Source of the DNA: Thermoplasmata archaeon
GTDB taxonomy: Archaea; Thermoplasmatota; E2; DHVEG-1
Assembly: GCA_003651045.1 (NCBI GenBank)
Contig: QMTJ01000098.1
Location: 1-5,048 of the forward strand
Direction: 5' to 3'
Length of the DNA: 5,048 nt
A program made the position numbers and the translations under genes. The notes beneath the pieces were generated by a model. The model was given only the letters and a program-made list of their open reading frames with translations, was not told the origin of the DNA and made no database searches. Positions 1-5,048 of this stretch are shown one piece after another. Each line of letters opens with the position of its first letter. Position 1 is the first letter of the stretch.

Positions 1-1
1 A

Positions 2-3000
2 AACAACAAACTATTTTCACATCCATTATTGTTTTATCAGGATCCCTACCCCATAAAGGAAGACAGGGAGCGGAGTTTGAATGCGCGTCAAGGTATTGAC
101 TATTTCATGGAAGACTGGATGAGCTATAGTGGTGGTAAACTCGATCAGATGACACTAGTTAATGTTCCCAAAAGTAAGATACCAGGTACCTGGGATGCAC
201 GGGATTATGTTACTATTAATAGTGATAACCCGTTTGACATCGCTAGCGAGATAGCGTTACAGGACTGGAGTTACAGTGATACTGCTGTAGTAGCAGTGAT
301 AAAAGAAAACTTTGAAAAACCAGATTACTTTTTTAAAAATGAGACAGAGGGAATACTACATAAATCTGAGGTAAAAACTATACCAACTTTTGAATTAACA
401 CAAACTAATTCATTGAATCCAGTTTTCAAAGAGTTCAATGTTGAAGATGGATACAAGTATATAAAGGCGGAAACTTGGTGGGATTGCTTGATACTTGGAG
501 GAGGAATAATGATGCCTACAGGTGATCCAGATTTACAACTCTATTGTAAATATGATAACAATTGGATGCAGAGTTCGGCGGTATCATTTTGGAATGTATA
601 TATGCCGCCAGGTCATGAATTCACCAGTTCATATGTATATAAACCAGGTAAATGGCGAGTAAGTGTAACTGATTTCCCGACTGAATCAGATGCTCCAAGG
701 AAAAACATTGGTCCATTCATACTTCAGGGCAATTTGTTTAAAGCACTTCTACAGAAACAAGTAAAATATTATGTTGATGTTTCTTTATATCCTGGTGTAA
801 CTATCGAAATACCAGATCTCCCACCTTACGAGTGTAGAGATGTAAACTTTACATTAACATGGGATGACCCAAATGTAGATCTTGGCTTTACTATCGTAGG
901 ACCTGGTGGTGAAGCAGTTTATACAATTACAGAAAAAGAAGAGGAAGATAATAGTGACAAACCAGATACAGGAGTAAAAACAGTTCATCTCGACCGACTT
1001 GGTGGATGTTTAGCTGGTGAACATTATTCCATATCTGTTTTTTCTTTAAATGATGTAGAAACACCTGTTAAATTTAAAATAGAATATTCATGGAGTCAAA
1101 GAAACACACGATGTTATGGCGCTTGTTTCGAATCAGCTGCTAATGGTGCAGTACTAGCAAGTCTCTTAAATGCACCACTTCTCTATACCTTTGATTCACA
1201 ATTATCAGATTCTACCAAAGACGTTCTCTATAAACTAGGAGTGAAAAACGTAATTCTTATTGACTTTGAAGATAAGTCAGTAGAAAAAACATTATTAGAT
1301 GAAGTTAAAGAAATTGTGGAGAGATACATTGTTTATGATGAATATGATCAAGTTTACAATACAATACGAGAAAAAACTGGTAGTAATGATGTGGTTTTTT
1401 CAACTATTGATCCATGGACTAAATGGTACTTAGGAGAATTAAAACCTGGAGATGAAACTAAGGCAGCTTTATTCATTGGTCCAGCAGCATATATAGCAGC
1501 GCATCATGGAACGCCGGTGCTAATAATTGATAATCATCCTCGTCTTTCCTCAGCGGTTGTATGGCATAATGAGTTCTGGAAAAAGGCAGCTCATGATCGA
1601 TATTGGAATCCACCTTCAGTAGCTGAAATGGTTTTAACAGGTAGACGAATATATGACTTTTTAAAAGATAAAAATTTTGATAAACCAGGTCTTGAAACAA
1701 TAATTACAGTAGCTGATCAATATGACATAGGTGTTCCATGGGATAGAATATTCCCTGGTGTAGCTAATTCTGGTAGATTCTGTGGAAGCCCGGTTGATAC
1801 AAGCTACTGGATTGCACGGAGTATATTTTATCCAGCGCTTATCTTTGAAAACCCAGCGTTACAAGGTAAAGTTACGCTTATAAATGGTAGTTTGAGTCAT
1901 AGAGCGTTACAAGGCAAACCTATTAAGTCTTTTTTTAAAAAACCATTGTTTAACACGCTTGTGATAGATAGAAAATCTAAAGCTGAGGAGTATGAATATC
2001 CTGTATTATGCTCGTTTGTTACACATAAATATCGTTTTAACGAGAGAGCAAGTAAATTTTATGGTGCTAAATATGAATGCGCTGATGGGTTAGTACCTGG
2101 CGAATCATCAACGATGAATCCAATTGATGAGGGATCAATAAAAAAGTTTACAGGTAAAGATGGATCGTATTTTCCAGATATATGTGAGATATATGTTATA
2201 CCGTTTTATTTGAAAAAAGGAGGATACAGTAGTGTTTTTTCAACAGCGTTATCTCCTGTGTTAAATAACCTGAATCAAGGTGTTATTTTATGGATTCATG
2301 TGTCTCATGGTTCAGAACCAGATGGCGGTGGGACTTTATTCTGGGATCCTGAAAACGGCTTTAATAAAAATATTATATCAAAGCTTATCAAGCCGTTGGC
2401 TGGTTGTACAAGAGATAAAAACCCTGCATGGGCATATGAATGGGAGTTAGGTTCAACAGAAGAACCAGATACTATGTCAATGGATGTAAGAGGTATATTT
2501 CCACCGTTTACAAATAGAGAATCATGGTTCCTTCCAGCCTTAGGACAAGATTGGGTTTTAGCACGTAAACCTCTTAAAGAGTTTTTAAATAGAGTTGTTT
2601 TCTTCTGGAGTGGATCAGAGAAACCATTTACTGTAGACGATTTATATGATGGTGTTATAGGAACTGCTTTTCATTCAAGATACCAATATAAACACTATAA
2701 ATCAACTGAAATAGAAGAAAACCTAGATAACCTGCACTCCGTAGGTTTTGTAACCTCGATATGTCAAACATCAAACACATATTTCCATCTAATGATTATA
2801 CGACATGGGTCAGTATTCCAAATACAGGATCCATGGCCTACCTCCTGGTACGGCACAGTATGGAGACAAACTATACCAAGAGATATAATATTAGGCTACA
2901 CTGTTGGAGAGGCATATACACGTGGAATAAGCCATGTCGGAACACTATATCTCGGAGGAGGAGGGCCCAATGGAGAAGAACCACAATGGTGGTGGGATAC

Positions 3001-3289
3001 GGGAGAAAACGTTATCTACTTTGGAGATCCAGAGCTGAGAATGTTTGTTCCAAATACAAAATATAGTGATGCAAACTATTGGATGCAAAAAGACACCTTG
3101 CCGCTTACTTATGATCCAGATATTAATGTTGGTGGGCATATGCCATTCGGAGCGACAAGCTATCCACATGAACAAAAACCACAGAATATGATTCAGAAAT
3201 ATCTCTGGTTGATCACTATACTGCTCGTAATTGTTATGCTAACTATAGCAGTAGCCGTTGTAGGACAGAAGAAAAAACATATAAAATAA
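2..3289 (+). CDS. Membrane-anchored surface protein with C25 (gingipain)-like peptidase region, 5' partial
   Basis: This is the last 1,095 codons of a gene that begins before the window. The TTG at 29 is not the start: codons 2-28 already match the interior of the downstream paralogue, where the equivalent point lies about 90 residues in. Visible parts by partial-product residue: alpha/beta block 1-105; beta-sandwich segments about 145-225 and 255-365; CW_binding_2-like part about 375-510; C25-like region about 550-1015. Within the last, the HGS motif (His codon 2306-2308) follows a hydrophobic strand (ILWIHV), and FGDPELRM (3020-3043) resembles the GDP-x-L-R motif near the end of C25 catalytic domains. 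A 20-residue hydrophobic helix (3203-3262) followed by GQKKKHIK is a C-terminal anchor with a cytoplasmic lysine tail. There is no LPXTG or PGF-type sorting motif. Likely role, by inference: extracellular proteolysis or a degenerate surface derivative. The nucleophile cysteine is uncertain (2405 or 2762). Surface location is well supported; peptidase activity is moderately supported. Confidence 0.85.
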   Translation, partial: NNKLFSHPLLFYQDPYPIKEDRERSLNARQGIDYFMEDWMSYSGGKLDQMTLVNVPKSKIPGTWDARDYVTINSDNPFDIASEIALQDWSYSDTAVVAVIKENFEKPDYFFKNETEGILHKSEVKTIPTFELTQTNSLNPVFKEFNVEDGYKYIKAETWWDCLILGGGIMMPTGDPDLQLYCKYDNNWMQSSAVSFWNVYMPPGHEFTSSYVYKPGKWRVSVTDFPTESDAPRKNIGPFILQGNLFKALLQKQVKYYVDVSLYPGVTIEIPDLPPYECRDVNFTLTWDDPNVDLGFTIVGPGGEAVYTITEKEEEDNSDKPDTGVKTVHLDRLGGCLAGEHYSISVFSLNDVETPVKFKIEYSWSQRNTRCYGACFESAANGAVLASLLNAPLLYTFDSQLSDSTKDVLYKLGVKNVILIDFEDKSVEKTLLDEVKEIVERYIVYDEYDQVYNTIREKTGSNDVVFSTIDPWTKWYLGELKPGDETKAALFIGPAAYIAAHHGTPVLIIDNHPRLSSAVVWHNEFWKKAAHDRYWNPPSVAEMVLTGRRIYDFLKDKNFDKPGLETIITVADQYDIGVPWDRIFPGVANSGRFCGSPVDTSYWIARSIFYPALIFENPALQGKVTLINGSLSHRALQGKPIKSFFKKPLFNTLVIDRKSKAEEYEYPVLCSFVTHKYRFNERASKFYGAKYECADGLVPGESSTMNPIDEGSIKKFTGKDGSYFPDICEIYVIPFYLKKGGYSSVFSTALSPVLNNLNQGVILWIHVSHGSEPDGGGTLFWDPENGFNKNIISKLIKPLAGCTRDKNPAWAYEWELGSTEEPDTMSMDVRGIFPPFTNRESWFLPALGQDWVLARKPLKEFLNRVVFFWSGSEKPFTVDDLYDGVIGTAFHSRYQYKHYKSTEIEENLDNLHSVGFVTSICQTSNTYFHLMIIRHGSVFQIQDPWPTSWYGTVWRQTIPRDIILGYTVGEAYTRGISHVGTLYLGGGGPNGEEPQWWWDTGENVIYFGDPELRMFVPNTKYSDANYWMQKDTLPLTYDPDINVGGHMPFGATSYPHEQKPQNMIQKYLWLITILLVIVMLTIAVAVVGQKKKHIK
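1124..1531 (+). other. CW_binding_2-like region inside the first surface protein
   Basis: The order of motifs matches the cell-wall-binding repeat 2 pattern. GAVLASLLNAPLLYT is followed by a Ser/Thr-rich stretch (LSDSTKDVLYKLGVKNVILID). Next come YDQVYNTIREKTGSNDVVFS, comparable to the D-R-Y...A-I-A...D-T-V-V-L-A part of that family, and AALFIGPAAYIAAHHGTPVLI, comparable to its D-A-L-A-A-A-P-L-A-A...A-P-I-L-L part. That makes about one and a half units. In Firmicutes such repeats bind cell-wall polymers; the ligand in an archaeon is unknown. The assignment is by eye, without a profile search. Confidence 0.5.
3203..3286 (+). other. C-terminal transmembrane anchor and lysine-rich tail of the first surface protein
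   Basis: Codons 3203-3262 encode 20 almost entirely hydrophobic residues (LWLITILLVIVMLTIAVAVV). GQKKKHIK and the TAA stop follow directly. By the positive-inside rule the tail is cytoplasmic and the roughly 1,060 residues before it are outside the cell. This agrees with the signal peptide seen at the start of the downstream paralogue. Confidence 0.85.
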
Positions 3290-3328
3290 AAAAATCATCC
3301 ATAACTAAACTCTAAATAAAAATATGTG

Positions 3329-3351
3329 TTGGTTTTATTTCTTTTATTTTT
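3329..3351 (+). terminator. T-rich tract, probable archaeal-type terminator of the first gene
   Basis: Eighteen of 23 bases are T, in runs of three to five broken by single A or C and one GG. The tract starts about 40 bases after the stop codon. No GC-rich hairpin precedes it, so it does not look like a bacterial intrinsic terminator. Archaeal transcription commonly ends at such U-rich stretches. The call depends on the host being an archaeon. Confidence 0.5.
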
Positions 3352-3386
3352 AACATATTCTATTTAAAAAAGTTAAACTTAATAAT

Positions 3387-3440
3387 AAAATATATATATA
3401 GGGAAAAAATACATATATATCAATAATTAAAAATTTAAAA
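3387..3440 (+). promoter_or_regulatory. Candidate TATA-box promoter region for the second paralogue
   Basis: Two TATA-like elements stand out: the AT-alternating stretch at 3387-3400 and TTTAAAA at 3434-3440. With the usual archaeal spacing of roughly 25 bases to the transcription start, they would give 5' leaders of about 60 and 25-30 bases. The second keeps the G-run ribosome-binding site inside the leader. The whole gap is so AT-rich that such boxes also arise by chance, so the exact element is uncertain. No operator-like inverted repeat is evident. Confidence 0.35.
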
Positions 3441-3472
3441 TTAAAAAAACAAAAAAATTAAAGAAAATTAAA

Positions 3473-3477
3473 GGGGG
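3473..3477 (+). promoter_or_regulatory. G-run ribosome-binding site of the second paralogue
   Basis: Five consecutive G, followed by AC, form the only G-run in the intergenic gap and end 11 bases before the ATG at 3489. The run can pair with the CCUCC core of the 16S rRNA 3' end through four G-C pairs and one G-U pair. The spacing is slightly long but acceptable. It supports translation starting at 3489. Confidence 0.55.
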
Positions 3478-3488
3478 ACTAAATAAAT

Positions 3489-3587
3489 ATGCAAAAAAAT
3501 ATTATATATAAAAAAACAAAAATTTTACTACCGCTGATGATAACCTGTGTTTTTCTAACATCTGCTTTTTTACCATTTGTACAAGCA
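3489..3587 (+). other. Sec signal peptide of the second paralogue
   Basis: The first 33 residues have a lysine-containing n-region (KNIIYKKTK), a hydrophobic stretch of about 20 residues (ILLPLMITCVFLTSAFLPFV) and a small-residue cleavage site V-Q-A before TDLEQ. There is a cysteine at residue 20, but the residue before it is Thr and it sits inside the hydrophobic core, so a lipoprotein signal is unlikely. Confidence 0.85.
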
Positions 3588-5048
3588 ACAGATCTTGAAC
3601 AAGTTACAGGTTTCGACAAAGGACCGTCTTATACGTCTGTTGTACCACTTAAGAAAGTAACGTTTGTGAACTTTGATGAAAACAGTTTCCTTGATGATTA
3701 TGCTTATCTTGCGGCTGTTCCAACTGCTGTTTTTAAACACGATAATAAACTGTTTTCATACCCATTATTGTTTTATCAGGATCCCTACCCTGTGGAGGAG
3801 GATAAAGAACGATCTTTAAATGCTTATCAAGGCTTGGATTACTTTATGCAGGATTGGGCAGAATACTGTAATAAAGAGTTTGACCAAGTAACTTTAATAA
3901 ACGTAGAAAAAGATAAAATTGATACATGGGGGACAGCAAAAAATTATGTAGTAATAAAAGGAGACGACCCATATACAATCGCTTCTGATATAGCACTTAA
4001 TGATTGGTCATATTCAAAGAACGCAGTGATTTCAGTTATTGAAAAAGAATACAAAAAACCAAATATTGTCACAAAAGGAGAAGCAACTGGGACGCTTCCT
4101 GTAGCCGATGTTAAACATAAAAAACTCGAAGTTGAAAGACCAACTGTTGGAATAGGTGCAACCTATACTTCTTTTGATGTTGAAAATATAAAAGATTACA
4201 AATACATAAGTGCCAGATTAGCTTGGAAAGATAGAAATGATTATGATTTAGAACTCTACGATGACCAACTTGGTATGGTTTCTGTTTCAGCTGAGGATTT
4301 TAAATCTGATTACCCGTATCAAGAAGCAACCGCATCCTATATACACAACTATGGTAAATGGGAAGTCAGTGTTAGTGCTGTTCCTATGAAAGGCCCTTCT
4401 CGTTCTATGGGTAAAATGGAGAGTATATATTATGAATCAACAACATCAAATGCTAAAGAGCTTTCTTTAAGATTAAATAAAAAATCACTTAATGTCGAAG
4501 TATCTATATATCCTGGGGCTGAGGTAAAAATCATGCCCACGCCTTTTGGATGCAGAAACGTTGATTTTACATTAACATGGGATAACCCTAATGTCAAACT
4601 TGGTTTTACAATATTGGACCCAGTTGGTACTGAGATCGCTTCTAGTTTTTCACAAAACGAGCTTACATCAGGAAAATTTGAAGAAACTACAAATGAAGCA
4701 AAAATTCATGTTGACAGACTCGGTGAATGTAGAGACGGAGAAAACTATTCTATTTGTGTTTTTGCTTTAGATGATATCAGTTCCCCTGTAGATTTTAATT
4801 TAGAATACAGTTGGCAACAGAATTTTTCAAAAACAGCAGGTGATGATCTCTCTTCTGCTTGTAACGGTGCGGTATTAGCTAGTGCTCTAAACGCGCCTTT
4901 GTTATATACATCTTCATCTGATTTACCAAAAAGCACTATAGATGTTCTTTATAAATTAGGTGTTGAAAATATTTACCTGGTGAACATCGGCAGTCATCTA
5001 TCAAATGAGGTTAAAGAAAAAATTGAAAACATTGCAAAAATAAAAAAC
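3489..5048 (+). CDS. Exported surface protein paralogous to the upstream gene, 3' partial
   Basis: The ATG at 3489 opens 520 uninterrupted codons that run off the window. An in-frame TAA at 3480-3482 rules out an earlier start. Residues 1-33 form a signal peptide: lysines at 3, 8, 9 and 11, a hydrophobic core from 12, and a likely signal peptidase site after VQA (33). Then follow the alpha/beta block (about 48-190, with YAYLAAVPTAVF, PLLFYQDPYP, VTLINV and DPYTIASDIAL), a beta-sandwich segment (about 229-299, with DLELYD and GKWEVSV), and a second, PPC-like one (about 334-442, with FTLTWDNPN and EYSW). Its two cysteines (355 and 414) are conserved in the upstream protein. From about 458 it resembles CW_binding_2 (GAVLASALNAPLLYT, YKLGVENIYLV). 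All segments align in the same order with the upstream product, about half identical by eye in the best stretches. Whether it also has the peptidase region and membrane anchor lies beyond the window. Confidence 0.9.
   Translation, partial: MQKNIIYKKTKILLPLMITCVFLTSAFLPFVQATDLEQVTGFDKGPSYTSVVPLKKVTFVNFDENSFLDDYAYLAAVPTAVFKHDNKLFSYPLLFYQDPYPVEEDKERSLNAYQGLDYFMQDWAEYCNKEFDQVTLINVEKDKIDTWGTAKNYVVIKGDDPYTIASDIALNDWSYSKNAVISVIEKEYKKPNIVTKGEATGTLPVADVKHKKLEVERPTVGIGATYTSFDVENIKDYKYISARLAWKDRNDYDLELYDDQLGMVSVSAEDFKSDYPYQEATASYIHNYGKWEVSVSAVPMKGPSRSMGKMESIYYESTTSNAKELSLRLNKKSLNVEVSIYPGAEVKIMPTPFGCRNVDFTLTWDNPNVKLGFTILDPVGTEIASSFSQNELTSGKFEETTNEAKIHVDRLGECRDGENYSICVFALDDISSPVDFNLEYSWQQNFSKTAGDDLSSACNGAVLASALNAPLLYTSSSDLPKSTIDVLYKLGVENIYLVNIGSHLSNEVKEKIENIAKIKN

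Larger units (their letters stand above)
3290..3488. other. AT-rich intergenic region between the two paralogues
   Basis: This gap of 199 bases consists mainly of A- and T-runs and contains no convincing ORF on either strand. A T-rich tract lies in its first third, TATA-like boxes in its middle, and a single run of five G just before the next start codon. The layout suggests that the first transcript ends here and a new one begins. I see no tRNA, structured RNA, insertion sequence or CRISPR-type repeat in it. Confidence 0.8.

Noticed and set aside
29..31. TTG as the start codon of the first gene
   Set aside because: The frame is open back to base 2, and the codons before the TTG (NNKLFSHPL) match the interior of the second paralogue (DNKLFSYPL). 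The TTG is an internal leucine codon.
1473..1700. Minus-strand ORF of 75 codons
   Set aside because: It lies wholly antisense to the conserved CW_binding_2-like and following coding sequence, and shows no recognisable domain.
2761..3066. Plus-strand ORF of 101 codons in another frame
   Set aside because: It overlaps the C25-like region, whose motifs (SICQTS, GDPELRM) are in the main frame. The alternative product is a low-quality Arg- and Trp-rich read-through.
2945..3175. Minus-strand ORF of 76 codons
   Set aside because: It is antisense to the conserved C-terminal part of the first gene, without an upstream signal or recognisable product.
3387..3421. Possible hairpin between the two AT-alternating stretches
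   Set aside because: Both arms are simple alternating A/T that pair with themselves or with each other in many registers. There is no GC pairing, so this is low complexity, not a structured element.
4745..4936. Minus-strand ORF of 63 codons
   Set aside because: It is antisense to the second paralogue, where the sense frame is conserved with the first gene.

Overview
The window holds two large, tandem, same-strand paralogous genes for exported surface proteins, separated by a very AT-rich gap of 199 bases. Both genes are cut by the window. The upstream copy lacks its 5' end: its frame is open from base 2 and ends at 3289. The downstream copy starts at 3489 and is still open at 5048. Nothing else in the window looks like a gene.

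The upstream product shows, in order: an N-terminal alpha/beta block, two beta-sandwich (PPC/Ig-like) segments, a stretch resembling the cell-wall-binding repeat 2 family (CW_binding_2), a region resembling gingipain-type (C25, clan CD) cysteine peptidases with an HGS motif and a GDPELR motif, and a single C-terminal membrane anchor followed by lysines. The downstream gene supplies the 5' end missing from the first: a signal peptide, the same N-terminal block, the same two beta-sandwich segments and the start of the CW_binding_2-like part. Together they suggest a protein of about 1,190 residues, secreted, tethered to the membrane and facing outward, possibly a protease.

The organism is most likely an archaeon, perhaps a Thermoplasmata-type lineage such as sediment Marine Benthic Group D, which is known to carry extracellular gingipain- and clostripain-like peptidases. 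This is inference. It rests on AT richness, frequent ATA and AGA codons, a T-tract after the first gene, TATA-like boxes before the second, and a C-terminal membrane helix instead of a bacterial sorting motif. No marker gene is present to confirm it.

Layout: 2-3289 first paralogue; 3290-3488 intergenic, with a T-rich probable terminator, TATA-like boxes and a G-run ribosome-binding site; 3489-5048 second paralogue. The most useful leads are the fused architecture, the uncertain catalytic cysteine, and signs that the 5' part of the first gene is a recombinant mosaic.
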